In this document: positions 35,071-44,470 of the stretch, piece after piece | Numbering within the stretch: position 1 is the stretch's first letter | How the letters are laid out: every line of letters begins with the position of its first letter | Assembly (NCBI GenBank): GCA_029246685.1 | Contig: JAQWMR010000016.1 | Span: 434,001 to 498,000, forward strand | Direction of reading: 5' to 3' | Length of the DNA stretch: 64,000 nt | Origin: Acidimicrobiales bacterium | GTDB lineage: Bacteria > Actinomycetota > Acidimicrobiia > Acidimicrobiales > Aldehydirespiratoraceae | The notes under the pieces: model-generated | What the model saw: the letters and a program-made list of their open reading frames with translations, nothing else | What the model was told of the DNA's origin: nothing | Databases searched by the model: none | Program-made: the position numbers and the translations under genes

Positions 35071-36456
35071 ATGACCACGACCATTCGCCGAACAGCAGCG
35101 CTACTTCTCGTTCTCGCGCTCGCCGCAGCAGCGTGCAGCACAGGAGGGGGCGACGATGCGGGCACCGTCGTCGAGCCGGAACCGACGGCCAGCGAGCCGG
35201 AGACCACCGAGCCCGACGACGACCCGGAGACCACCGAGCCCGAGACCACCGAGCCCCCTGACGTACCCCTCACAGCGTCCGCAGATGGCGTGACCGCGGA
35301 GGAGATCAACATCGGCGTCGCCTTCTGGGACACGTCGGTCTTCGGCTTCGGCTTCTTCGGTGACCCGGACTCCGTGTGGTCGGCCCTGACCGACGGCGTC
35401 GACGTCAACGGCCGCTCGATCAGCCACACCATCGCCGGCTTCAACCCGGCCGACACCACCGGCATGCTCGAGGCCTGCATCAAGCTCACGGAGGACACCA
35501 CCAGCTTCGCCGTACTCGGCGGCATGCGCGGCGACGCGACGCTCTGTATCCAGGAACAGCACGCCACCATCAACGTCGGGTCGCAGGTCGTCGCCGCAGG
35601 AGACTCACTCGAACGGGCCCGCGCCCCGATCGCCGGCTTCACCTCCGACGGCAACACTGCGGAGCTGATCTTCATCGACGAGCTCGACGGCCTCGGCTGG
35701 TTCGACGGTGTCACCGAGGTCGGGCTCCACTTCGCGGGCGAGGACGTCCACGATCGCCTGATCGACGACCTCGAGGGTGCCCTCGGCGACCTCGGGATCA
35801 CTGTCGCCATCGACATCAACTTCGGCGACCTGGGCCTCGACGAGGACCAGCTCGAGAACCGCACCGAGATCCTCCAGCAGCGGGTGGAGGATGCCGGCAT
35901 CGGCCACATGCTCATCTTCGGTGCGGCGGCAACGGGCCTCGTCACCTACGCCGACCTCGACATCGAGCTCGCGAGCATCGACGCCAACAACTTCACGACC
36001 GCAGTGTCGAGCGGCATCGACCCTGCGAACCTCGACGGCACGATCGCCGCCACGGGCCGCCTCGATCTGGCGACCGACCCCGTCGACGAGAAGACCCAGG
36101 CCTGCATCGACACAGTTGCCGCGGCGCTGCCCGACGAGCGGCTCGAACGGCCGGGCCCGGGCGTGGAGAACAGCGCGGACGACCCGAACTACTGGCCGTA
36201 CACGGTGCTCGTCTGCCGTGATCTGGATCTCTTCGTCCAGATCGCCACGGCGGCCGGCCCCGAGCTCACCCACGAGAGCTTCCAGGCCGGGCTCGACTTG
36301 CTGACCCAGACCTCGCTTCCGGAAATCCCGTTCGTCTCGTTCGGCCCCGACAAGCTCAACGGCGGCGACACCCTGCGGCTCGTCCAGTTCGACGGCGACG
36401 CCGACGAGGACGGCGAGGTCGTGAGCATCGCCGAGCCGGTCGGCCTGACGCCATGA
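35071..36456 (+). CDS. ABC transporter solute-binding lipoprotein (LIV type)
   Basis: A 461-residue lipoprotein with signal peptide RRTAALLLVLALAAAAC and lipobox Cys22. A Pro/Glu/Thr-rich linker follows (PETTEPDDDPETTEPE) and then a Peripla_BP_6-like domain from about residue 75 (VTAEEINIGVAFWD). GGGGGG lies 8 bp upstream of the ATG. The fused transporter genes follow directly (7 bp), so this is the dedicated extracellular receptor. Two GH3 glycosidases, a sulfatase and the shared operator suggest a glycosylated or sulfated ligand instead of an amino acid. This is inference. Confidence 0.9.
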   Translation: MTTTIRRTAALLLVLALAAAACSTGGGDDAGTVVEPEPTASEPETTEPDDDPETTEPETTEPPDVPLTASADGVTAEEINIGVAFWDTSVFGFGFFGDPDSVWSALTDGVDVNGRSISHTIAGFNPADTTGMLEACIKLTEDTTSFAVLGGMRGDATLCIQEQHATINVGSQVVAAGDSLERARAPIAGFTSDGNTAELIFIDELDGLGWFDGVTEVGLHFAGEDVHDRLIDDLEGALGDLGITVAIDINFGDLGLDEDQLENRTEILQQRVEDAGIGHMLIFGAAATGLVTYADLDIELASIDANNFTTAVSSGIDPANLDGTIAATGRLDLATDPVDEKTQACIDTVAAALPDERLERPGPGVENSADDPNYWPYTVLVCRDLDLFVQIATAAGPELTHESFQAGLDLLTQTSLPEIPFVSFGPDKLNGGDTLRLVQFDGDADEDGEVVSIAEPVGLTP

Positions 36457-36463
36457 CCCGGTC

Positions 36464-38701
36464 GTGACCGAGCGGACCGACGAGGACGAGCCCTTTGCCG
36501 GCCTGACCGCGGCGTTGCTCGCGGAAGAGGCCTCCCGCGCCGACCGGGAGCGCGACGCTTCGATGCTCACCGTCCGCGAGGACGAGGAGCTTCCCGGCGT
36601 CGGCGATCAGCCGATGTCGTTTGGCGAGGGCATCGCTGCCGGCGGCGTCGGTGTCATCGCCTGTCTCGGCACGCTCGATGCGGTCGACGCGCTCCAGATC
36701 GCGATACCGAGTCTGCTCGGACCGGAGATCCAGGAGAGCCTGAACGTCAGCGACACGGGCCTCGCGGTCATGGGCATCGGCGGCTTGATCGCCTCGACGC
36801 TGTTCGCCGTCCCGATGGGGCGCTGGGCGGACCGCACGAACCGCATGCGGCTGGTCGGCTTCGCGACGGTGTTCTGGAGCATCGCGATGTTCGCCCGCGG
36901 CTTCCAGGCCACCGCGCTCGGCTTCTTCCTCGTCGGCATCATCGTCGGGCTCGGCACCTCCAACACGTTCCCGGTCCAGGGGGCGGTGCTCGCCGACGCG
37001 TACCCGATCGAGGCCCGCGGCCGCATCTACGCGGTGAAGAACGTGCTCGGCCGCGGTGGTGAGCGCATCGCCCCGCTCCTCGTCGGTGCCCTGATGCTCG
37101 TGGTGGACGACAACTGGCGCTGGGCGTACTGGGTCTTCGCCTGGCCGACGGTGGCCCTCGGCATCTGGGCGCTCTTCGTGCCCGATCCGCCGCGTGGACA
37201 GTTCGAACAGAAGGCGGTCCTCGGCGAGGTGATGGAGGAGGACGAGGATCGACCGAAGGTCTCGATGGCCGCTGTGTGGCACCGCCTCATGGCGATCCGC
37301 ACGCTCAAGCTCGCCTGGTTCGCCTTCAGCATCATCGTCTTCTCGATCATCGGCCAGGGCTTCCTCGTGAACCTGTTCCTCGAGGACCGCTGGGGTCTTT
37401 CACCGTTCGAGCGGGCGATGATCGGCTTCGTCCCCGGGATGCTCGCCTTCGCCGCAGCGCCCTGGGCGGCCACCCGCTACGACAAGCTGTATCAGGAGAG
37501 CCCGGCCAAGGCCCTCGCCTGGGTCGGCGCCCTCTTCTTCCCGATCGCCGTGGCGATCCCCATCCAGTACTTCATGCCGCACCCCGTGCTGTTCGCCGCG
37601 GTGGGCATCGTGCCGTCGGTCCTGAGCGTCGTGATCTTCGGGATGATCTCACCGCTGCTCGTCGGCGTCGTCCCCTACCGGCTGCGCGCGCAGGCGACGG
37701 CACTGTCGATGATCGTCATCTTCCTCGGCGGCGGCGTGCTCGGACCGATCGCCGCCGGTCTGCTGAGCGACGCGACCTCGGAGCGGACTGCGATCCTCAT
37801 CGTCACGATCCCGTTCAAGATCCTGGGCGGCGCGCTGTTGATCTGGGGCGCCCGCCACATCCGCCACGACCTGTCGCTCGTCGTCGACGAGATCGAGAAG
37901 GACGCAACCGAGATCGAACGACGACGGGCGAACCCGGACGACTTGCCCGCCCTCTCGATGCGGTCGATCGACTTCGCCTACGGCCCCGTGCAGGTCCTGT
38001 TCGGCATCGACCTCGAGGTCGCTCGCGGCGAGACGCTCGCGCTGCTCGGCACAAACGGCGCCGGCAAGTCCACGATCCTGCGGGTCATCAGCGGACTCGC
38101 CGTACCGGGCAGAGGCATCGTCGATCTGGATGGCCGCGACATCACATTGACGTCGCCCCAGACTCGGGTCGATCTCGGCATCCAGCAGCTCCCCGGCGGC
38201 CGCGCCGTCTTCGACCCGCTCACGATCCACGAGAACCTGCTCACCGCCGGCTGGACGATGCGCGGCGACCGTGAGGAACTCGACCGCCGCATCGCCGAAA
38301 CCCTCGAGCTGTTCCCCGATCTCGCCACCCGGCTCGATCAACGGGCCGGCGATCTCTCCGGTGGCCAGCAGCAGATGCTCGCGCTCGCGATGGTGCTGCT
38401 CCACCGGCCGGAGATCCTGCTGATCGACGAGCTCACCCTCGGTCTCGCACCGACCGCCGTCGGCGACCTCCTCGCCGTCATCGAGCGGCTGCAGGCGAGC
38501 GGGCAGACGATGATCATCGTCGAACAGTCGTTGAACGTCGCAATGGCGATCGCCGACCGGGCGGTCTTCATCGAAAAGGGCCACGTCCGCTTCGACGGAC
38601 CCACCCGGGAGCTGAGCGAGCGCGATGACATCGCCCGAGCCGTGTTCCTCGGCGGCCGCGACACGCGCGACGACCACACTGCCGAGGACGAATCGCAATG
38701 A
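36464..38701 (+). CDS. MFS transporter fused to LivF-type ABC ATPase
   Basis: A 745-residue two-part protein in one uninterrupted frame. Residues about 55-465 are a major-facilitator domain with around 12 hydrophobic helices and the MFS loop GRWADRTNRMRLVG (residues 119-132). Residues about 495-735 are an ATPase most like LivF: Walker A LGTNGAGKST (529-538), signature LSGGQQQMLALAM, Walker B ILLIDE and the switch His replaced by Gln in IIVEQSLNVAMAI, as is common in LivF. The LivHMG fusion begins 4 bp before the end (ATGA). Coupling a secondary carrier to an ABC ATPase in one chain is unusual. Either half alone would be normal. Confidence 0.9.
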   Translation: MTERTDEDEPFAGLTAALLAEEASRADRERDASMLTVREDEELPGVGDQPMSFGEGIAAGGVGVIACLGTLDAVDALQIAIPSLLGPEIQESLNVSDTGLAVMGIGGLIASTLFAVPMGRWADRTNRMRLVGFATVFWSIAMFARGFQATALGFFLVGIIVGLGTSNTFPVQGAVLADAYPIEARGRIYAVKNVLGRGGERIAPLLVGALMLVVDDNWRWAYWVFAWPTVALGIWALFVPDPPRGQFEQKAVLGEVMEEDEDRPKVSMAAVWHRLMAIRTLKLAWFAFSIIVFSIIGQGFLVNLFLEDRWGLSPFERAMIGFVPGMLAFAAAPWAATRYDKLYQESPAKALAWVGALFFPIAVAIPIQYFMPHPVLFAAVGIVPSVLSVVIFGMISPLLVGVVPYRLRAQATALSMIVIFLGGGVLGPIAAGLLSDATSERTAILIVTIPFKILGGALLIWGARHIRHDLSLVVDEIEKDATEIERRRANPDDLPALSMRSIDFAYGPVQVLFGIDLEVARGETLALLGTNGAGKSTILRVISGLAVPGRGIVDLDGRDITLTSPQTRVDLGIQQLPGGRAVFDPLTIHENLLTAGWTMRGDREELDRRIAETLELFPDLATRLDQRAGDLSGGQQQMLALAMVLLHRPEILLIDELTLGLAPTAVGDLLAVIERLQASGQTMIIVEQSLNVAMAIADRAVFIEKGHVRFDGPTRELSERDDIARAVFLGGRDTRDDHTAEDESQ

Positions 38702-41517
38702 CCCTCGGGTTCGAGGTCACCCGGCAGTTCGTCTTCATGGGCGGGGTGAACGGGCTGTCTTATGCCCTGCTCGCCCTCGGCGTCATCCTGATCTACCGGT
38801 CGAGCCGGGTGATCAACTTCTCGGTCGGCGCCGCCGGCGTCCTCGCCGGCCAGGTCCTCGCCCATCTCGTCATCGTCTACGACGTCCCCTACTGGGCGGG
38901 CGTGGCGCTCGCGATCGCGGCCGGGGCCGGGTTTCTCGGGCTCGCGGAACTCACGGTGGGCCGGCGGCTCTTCAACGCGCCGCGCGTGATCCTGCTCGTC
39001 GCGACGATCGGCCTCGCCCAGCTCGCCGAAGCGCTGGTGTTCGCGTTCCCCGACCCGTCCGACGACGAGATATCCACCGACTACCCGACCCCGTGGACCC
39101 GTGAATTCGAGTGGTTCGGCATCGAACTCGACGCCAACGAAGTCCTGCTCGTCGTGGTCTCGCTCATCACCGTCGTGACGATCGGCATGTGGCTCCGGAC
39201 ATCCGCGTGGGGCCGGGCGATACGGGCATCCGCCGCCAACCCGGACCGGGCCCGACTCGCCGGGATCAACCCGGGGACCGTTTCCACGATCGTCTGGATG
39301 CTCGCCGGCGGGTTCGCCGCCATGGTGACGATCCTCGACGAGGCCGGCAGCGGCCGGGCGTTCATCAGCGAGAGCCCCGGGCCGGCGCTGATGACCCGGG
39401 TGCTCGTGGTCGCCGTCCTCGCCTCGTTCGTCTCGTTTCCGCGCGCTGTTGCGGCCGGCCTGGTTCTGGGGATCGTCGAGCAGCTGACCCTGCTCAACTA
39501 CGACGACGACGGCCGCTTCGAGGCGATCCTGCTGCTGGTGGCCGTCGTGGGCGTATTCCTCACGACGCGGCGGGCGGCCACAGACGAGCGGGAGAGCTTC
39601 AGCTTCGCCCCGCGGGTCCGGCCGATTCCCGAGTCGATCCGCGACATCTGGTGGGTGCGACACCACACGCGGCTGATCGGCGGCGTCGCGATTCTCCTCG
39701 CCTTCGTCGTCCCGATCATCGTCACGACGCCGAGCAGGAACTTCCGCTACACGGAGATCATGTTGCTCGGGCTTGCGGCGCTCTCGTTGGTCGTGCTCGT
39801 CGGCTGGAGCGGCCAGATCTCGCTCGGCCAGGCCGCGTTCGCCGGCTTCGGCGCGCTCAGCACCGCGGCTCTCGTCCGTGGGCAGGACATCGGCATCGGC
39901 GGGTTCGGCCACGACGTCACGCTCCCGCTGCCGGAGCTGCACTTCCTGTGGGCGCTCGTCTGGGCCACCCTGCTCTCCGCCGCGATCGCTGTCGCGATCG
40001 GACTCGGCGCGCTGCGAGTCAAGGGACTGCTCCTGGCCGTCGTGACGCTCGGGCTTGCGGTCGCGTCGGCGCAGTACTTCTTCGCCCGGCCGTTCCTCGG
40101 CGGCGGCAGCACCAGCTCGGCGTTCCTCGAGATCGGGGAGATCGGTCCGTTCGACCCGACCGACCGGCGCCACTACTACTGGTTCTCGTTGGCGGCCCTC
40201 GTGCTCGCCGTGACCTTGATCGCTCATGTGCGCCGAAGCGGCATCGGCCGACGGATCATCGCGACGCGCGAGAACGAGGACGCCGCCGCGTCCTTCACCA
40301 TCAGGCCCACCGGGTCGAAGCTCCTCTCCTTCGCCATCGGCGGCGGTGTCGCCGGCTTCGCCGGTGGCCTTCTGGGCGGGACCTACCAGTCCATCCAGTT
40401 CGAGTTGTTCAGCGTCAGCCGGTCGATCGACATCCTCGCGATCGCCGTGATCGGTGGCGTCGGTTCGGTCGCCGGACCGATCCTCGGCGCGCTCTGGGTC
40501 ATCGGCCTCCCCGTTCTCCTCGGGGACAGCCTCCTGATCGGCCTGCTGACGAGCAGCCTCGGCATCCTCATCCTCCTCATGTACGCGCCCGGCGGGTTCG
40601 TCCAGTTCTGGTTCCTCGGCCGCGACACGTTCCTCGCCTGGTACGCCGATCGACGCGACGCGGCACCGCCCGCTCGACCCGCGATACCTGTGCAGGTCGA
40701 CATCCCGCCACCGCCGTCGCCGGTGGCGCTCGACGCCCGCTGTGTCCGAGTGCGCTTCGGCGAGCGCGAAGCCGTGGCGGGGGTGGACCTCCGTGTCGAC
40801 CACGGCGAGATCGTCGGCTTGATCGGCACCAACGGTGCCGGCAAGACCACCTTTATGAACGCCGTCGGTGGCATGGTGCCGGCCGATGGGACCGTCGAGA
40901 TCTACGGCACTGACGTCACGGGGATGTCCGCCCACCGCCGACACCGCCATCACCTCGGTCGCACCTTCCAGACGGCAACGCTGTTCCCAGACCTCACCGT
41001 CAAGGAGACGGTGCAGGTCGCACTCGAGACCCGGATGCCCACGCGGCTGCGCTCCTCCTTCTTCCCGTCACCGATCGCTGCTGCCCACGAGCGCCGCCAG
41101 TCGGCAGCCGCCGATGAACTGATCGGCTTCCTCGGGCTCGGCGACTATGCGAACTCGTTCATCGGTGAGCTGTCGACGGGCACCCGCCGAATCGTCGAGC
41201 TCACCTGTCTCGTCGCCGGTGGTTCCCGCCTGCTCTGCCTCGACGAGCCCACAGCCGGCGTCGCCCAGCGCGAGGCCGAAGCGCTCGTGCCCCTACTGAA
41301 GGGGATCCGCCGCGAGCTCGATGCCTCCGTCCTGCTCATCGAGCACGACATGCCGCTCATCCTCTCGCTGAGCGATCGGGTCTACTGCCTCGAGCAGGGC
41401 CGGGTGATCGCCGACGGGACGCCGGCGGAGATCCGCGACAATCCCGCGGTCGTCGCCAGCTACCTGGGCACCGACGAGCGCGCCATCGACCGTTCCGACG
41501 TAGGGAGCACCCCATGA
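38698..41517 (+). CDS. LivH-LivM-LivG fusion, ABC importer permeases and ATPase
   Basis: A 939-residue polypeptide joining three LIV subunits. Residues 1-290 are LivH-like (GLSYALLALGVILIYRSSRV, LAGINPGTVSTIVWMLAGG). Residues about 345-620 are LivM-like (GWSGQISLGQAAFAGFGALS, ATRENEDAAASFTIRPTGSK). Residues about 675-925 are LivG: Walker A GLIGTNGAGKTTFMN, signature variant LSTGTRRIVEL, Walker B LLCLDEPTAG and switch His in IEHDMPLI. With the MFS-LivF chain and the binding protein it makes a complete importer from three genes. It overlaps the TetR gene by 4 bp. Confidence 0.93.
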   Translation: MTLGFEVTRQFVFMGGVNGLSYALLALGVILIYRSSRVINFSVGAAGVLAGQVLAHLVIVYDVPYWAGVALAIAAGAGFLGLAELTVGRRLFNAPRVILLVATIGLAQLAEALVFAFPDPSDDEISTDYPTPWTREFEWFGIELDANEVLLVVVSLITVVTIGMWLRTSAWGRAIRASAANPDRARLAGINPGTVSTIVWMLAGGFAAMVTILDEAGSGRAFISESPGPALMTRVLVVAVLASFVSFPRAVAAGLVLGIVEQLTLLNYDDDGRFEAILLLVAVVGVFLTTRRAATDERESFSFAPRVRPIPESIRDIWWVRHHTRLIGGVAILLAFVVPIIVTTPSRNFRYTEIMLLGLAALSLVVLVGWSGQISLGQAAFAGFGALSTAALVRGQDIGIGGFGHDVTLPLPELHFLWALVWATLLSAAIAVAIGLGALRVKGLLLAVVTLGLAVASAQYFFARPFLGGGSTSSAFLEIGEIGPFDPTDRRHYYWFSLAALVLAVTLIAHVRRSGIGRRIIATRENEDAAASFTIRPTGSKLLSFAIGGGVAGFAGGLLGGTYQSIQFELFSVSRSIDILAIAVIGGVGSVAGPILGALWVIGLPVLLGDSLLIGLLTSSLGILILLMYAPGGFVQFWFLGRDTFLAWYADRRDAAPPARPAIPVQVDIPPPPSPVALDARCVRVRFGEREAVAGVDLRVDHGEIVGLIGTNGAGKTTFMNAVGGMVPADGTVEIYGTDVTGMSAHRRHRHHLGRTFQTATLFPDLTVKETVQVALETRMPTRLRSSFFPSPIAAAHERRQSAAADELIGFLGLGDYANSFIGELSTGTRRIVELTCLVAGGSRLLCLDEPTAGVAQREAEALVPLLKGIRRELDASVLLIEHDMPLILSLSDRVYCLEQGRVIADGTPAEIRDNPAVVASYLGTDERAIDRSDVGSTP

Positions 41518-42101
41518 CTGCTGCCGCACGACCAGAGCCGCCCGCGACGCCCAAGGCGGCCGCCACACGAGCTCGCCTCCTCGAGATCGCCGCGGACCTC
41601 TTCATCGAGCGCGGATACGAGGCCGTCTCGCTGCGCGACATCGCCGAGGCGGCGTCCGTAACGAAGGGGGCGATCTACGGCCACTTCCGATCGAAGGGTC
41701 AACTGCTCGTCGAGGTCATCCGCACCCAGCTGGCCGAGCGCGACGCGAACTACGACATCGACGCGGCCGCGGCCGACCCGTCCGCGGCCTTCGCGGCGTT
41801 CATCGACCCGGGATCGCGCGAACTCCGGCTCCTGCAGACCGATGCCGCGGCCGCTGCTCGCCACGATGAGGACGTCGCGGCCGGGCTCACGGTCCTCCAC
41901 GACGAACGCAACGAGTGGATTGTCGCCTCGCTCGACGAGCGGGTCGACCGGGAAACGATCGTGTACATCATCAACGCTCTCTCGGCGGGCGTCGGCGCCC
42001 GCGAGGCCGTCGGACGACCCGCCCCGGACCCGGAGCGGTGGCAGGCCGTCGTCTCCCGTATGTTTTCTGCCGCAATGCGCACCAAAGGAACCCCGTCATG
42101 A
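41514..42101 (+). CDS. TetR family transcriptional regulator of the transport/GH3 operon
   Basis: A 195-residue repressor. The HTH covers residues about 15-65 (TRARLLEIAADLFIERGYEA, SLRDIAEAASVTKGAIYGHF), and the C-terminal domain is of the short AefR/TetR_C type. It is embedded in the operon with 4-bp overlaps on both sides (ATGA at 41514 and 42098). It is the only regulator within the island, so it is the best candidate to bind the TATACCACTGG operators at 35020 and 46741. Its ligand should be the imported compound or a breakdown product. Confidence 0.9.
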   Translation: MTAAARPEPPATPKAAATRARLLEIAADLFIERGYEAVSLRDIAEAASVTKGAIYGHFRSKGQLLVEVIRTQLAERDANYDIDAAAADPSAAFAAFIDPGSRELRLLQTDAAAAARHDEDVAAGLTVLHDERNEWIVASLDERVDRETIVYIINALSAGVGAREAVGRPAPDPERWQAVVSRMFSAAMRTKGTPS

Positions 42102-44470
42102 CCGACCTGTACAAGGACGCCTCCGCCGGCGTCGGCGAACGCGTCACCGATCTGCTCGGACAGATGACGCTCGACGAGAAGGTCGCCCAACTCGGCGCGA
42201 TCTGGCTCACGTCGCTCGTCAACGACGAGACGTTCGACGACGACGCCGTGGCCGAGCGGCTCCAGCACGGCATCGGTCAGGTGACCCGCATCGGCGCGTC
42301 GACCGGCCTGCTCGCGGACCAGTCGGCCGAACTGGGCAACGCCATCCAGCGAGTCCTCATGGAGCGCACCCGGCTCGGCATCCCGATGGTCATCCACGAG
42401 GAAGGGTGCGGCGGCTTCCTGTCCCGCGGCGCGACCGTCTTCCCGCAGGGCCTCGGACTCGCCGCGACCTGGAACCCCGAGCTGGTCCGCCGGGTCGCGG
42501 ACGTCATCCGCGTCCAGATGCTCGCCGTCGGCGCCCGCCACAACCTCTCCCCCGTCCTCGACGTGGCCCGCGACCCTCGCTGGGGTCGCGTCGAAGAAAC
42601 CTACGGCGAGTCGCCCGAGCTCTGTGCGCGCATGGGCGTCGCCTACGTCGGCGGCATGCAGACCGACGACCTCGCCAACGGCGTGGTGTGCACGGGAAAG
42701 CACTTCCTCGGCTACGCGCTCTCGCAGGGCGGCCGCAACCAGGCGCCGGTACAGCTCGGCTACCGCGAACTGCGTGAGGTCTACGCCGAACCGTTCGCCG
42801 CGGCGATCCGCGAATCGGGTCTCGCGTCGATGATGAACAGCTACTCGTCGATCGACGGCGAGCCGGTCGCCGCCAGCCGGGAGATCCTCACCGACCTCCT
42901 CCGTGGCGAGTTGGGCTTCGACGGCACGGTCGTCGCCGACTACTTCGCGGTCATGCAACTCCACCAGGCGCACTTCACCGCGGCCGAGCCGCAGGAGTCC
43001 GCCGTGCAGGCGCTGCGGGCCGGTCTGGACATCGAACTCCCGGCGCTCGACTGCTACCAGTTCCTGCCGGATGCGATCGCCGCCGGCCAGATCGACGAGG
43101 CCCTCGTCGACGTGTCGTGCGAGCGGGTCCTCGCGCAGAAGGTCCAGCTCGGGCTCTTCGAGAACCCCTACGTCGACGCCGATGCCGCGATCACCGTCTT
43201 CGACACTCCCGACCAGCGCGAACTGGCCCGCACTGCGGCGACCGAGAGCGTCGTGCTCCTCACGAACGACGGGGTGCTCCCGCTCGAGTCGCCCGACTCC
43301 GTGGCGGTCATCGGACCCCACGCGGACGACCGGCGGCTGCTCCAGGGCGACTATCACTACCCGACGCACCTCGAGATCATCTATCTGCGTGCCGGCCTGG
43401 AGGAGATCAAGGAGTTCACCGGCACCGACGACAACATCGATCAGCTGCCCGAGTCCGGCGGCGCCTTCCAGGCCGGCCCGTACTACACACACCACGTGAC
43501 CCCGCTCGCCGGCCTGCGCGACGCGCTGCCCGGCAGCGAGATCAGCTACGCCAAGGGGTGCGACGACACCACGGACGATCGCTCCGGGTTCGATGACGCG
43601 GTCGCCGCAGCCTCGGCCGCGGAGGTGGCCGTCGTCTTCGTCGGTTCTCGCTCCGGCCTCGTCCCCGAGGCGACCGTGGGTGAGGCCCGCGACGCGACGA
43701 GCCTCGATCTCCCCGGCGTGCAATCCGAGCTGATCGCGGCGGTGGCCGCCACCGGCACCCCAACCGTGGTTGTCGTCGTCAGCGGGCGGGTGCACACGCT
43801 CGGCGACGAGGTGAAGAACACGAACGCCGCGCTCTGGTCGATCCTCCCCGGCGAGGAGGGCGGTGCGGCGATCGCCGACGTGCTCACCGGTGCGGTCAAC
43901 CCGGCCGGCCGCCTGCCGGTGACGATGCCGAAGCACGTCGGCCAGATCCCGCTGCATCCCGACAGCCGCCGCCGCGGCGATCGAGCCGACTTCTACGGCA
44001 CCTACGTGGACCGCGATGTCCAGGCCCGGTTCTGGTTCGGCCACGGCCTCTCGTACACGACGTTCGACTACAGCGAACTGCGGATCGACGCTGGTTCGAC
44101 GACCGCACCGACGACGGTCGCGGTCGACGTCACGAACGCGGGCGACCGCGACGGTGACGAGGTCGTGCAGCTGTACATGACGGACGATGTGGCCTCCGTC
44201 GCCCGGCCGATCCGGGAGCTGATCGGCTTCCGCCGAGTCCCGATCCCTGCCGGCGAGACCCGCACCGTGACATTCACCGTCGACCCGAGCCGGCTCGCCT
44301 TCCACGGCCTCGACAAGCGGCTCGCGACCGAGCCGGGCACGTGCACTGTGCACGTCGGACGGGCGGCGCTCGATCCCGAGGGTCGCTCGGAGCAGATCGA
44401 GCTGGCCGGCGACGTCACCGAATACCGGCGAGACTCAATCGTCGCGACGACAAGCGAGGTCAGCTCATGA
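42098..44470 (+). CDS. glycoside hydrolase family 3 beta-glycosidase (beta-xylosidase/glucosidase-like)
   Basis: A 790-residue cytoplasmic GH3 enzyme without signal peptide. Barrel motifs are NLSPVLDVARDPRWGRVEET, CTGKHFLGYA and the nucleophile Asp281 in TVVADYFAVMQLH. The second domain includes SVVLLTNDGVLPLE and LWSILPGEEGGAAIADVLTG, and a fibronectin-III-like tail closes the protein (FGHGLSYTTFDYSELRID). The sequence layout fits beta-xylosidase/exo-glucosidase types, and differs from the PA14-bearing GH3 at 32558, so the two may act on different linkages of one substrate. It is translationally coupled to tetR and the sulfatase gene. Confidence 0.92.
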   Translation: MTDLYKDASAGVGERVTDLLGQMTLDEKVAQLGAIWLTSLVNDETFDDDAVAERLQHGIGQVTRIGASTGLLADQSAELGNAIQRVLMERTRLGIPMVIHEEGCGGFLSRGATVFPQGLGLAATWNPELVRRVADVIRVQMLAVGARHNLSPVLDVARDPRWGRVEETYGESPELCARMGVAYVGGMQTDDLANGVVCTGKHFLGYALSQGGRNQAPVQLGYRELREVYAEPFAAAIRESGLASMMNSYSSIDGEPVAASREILTDLLRGELGFDGTVVADYFAVMQLHQAHFTAAEPQESAVQALRAGLDIELPALDCYQFLPDAIAAGQIDEALVDVSCERVLAQKVQLGLFENPYVDADAAITVFDTPDQRELARTAATESVVLLTNDGVLPLESPDSVAVIGPHADDRRLLQGDYHYPTHLEIIYLRAGLEEIKEFTGTDDNIDQLPESGGAFQAGPYYTHHVTPLAGLRDALPGSEISYAKGCDDTTDDRSGFDDAVAAASAAEVAVVFVGSRSGLVPEATVGEARDATSLDLPGVQSELIAAVAATGTPTVVVVVSGRVHTLGDEVKNTNAALWSILPGEEGGAAIADVLTGAVNPAGRLPVTMPKHVGQIPLHPDSRRRGDRADFYGTYVDRDVQARFWFGHGLSYTTFDYSELRIDAGSTTAPTTVAVDVTNAGDRDGDEVVQLYMTDDVASVARPIRELIGFRRVPIPAGETRTVTFTVDPSRLAFHGLDKRLATEPGTCTVHVGRAALDPEGRSEQIELAGDVTEYRRDSIVATTSEVSS

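Noticed and set aside
36356..37282. 308-codon minus-strand open frame opposite the MFS domain
   Set aside because: Low-complexity Arg/Glu/Asp-rich translation and no ribosome-binding site. The plus-strand frame has clear MFS motifs.
38338..40953. 871-codon open frame on the minus strand opposite the LivHMG/MFS-LivF genes
   Set aside because: Its product is dominated by Arg, Asp, Glu and Gly with no domain pattern. It mirrors third-codon G/C bias of the real plus-strand transport genes.
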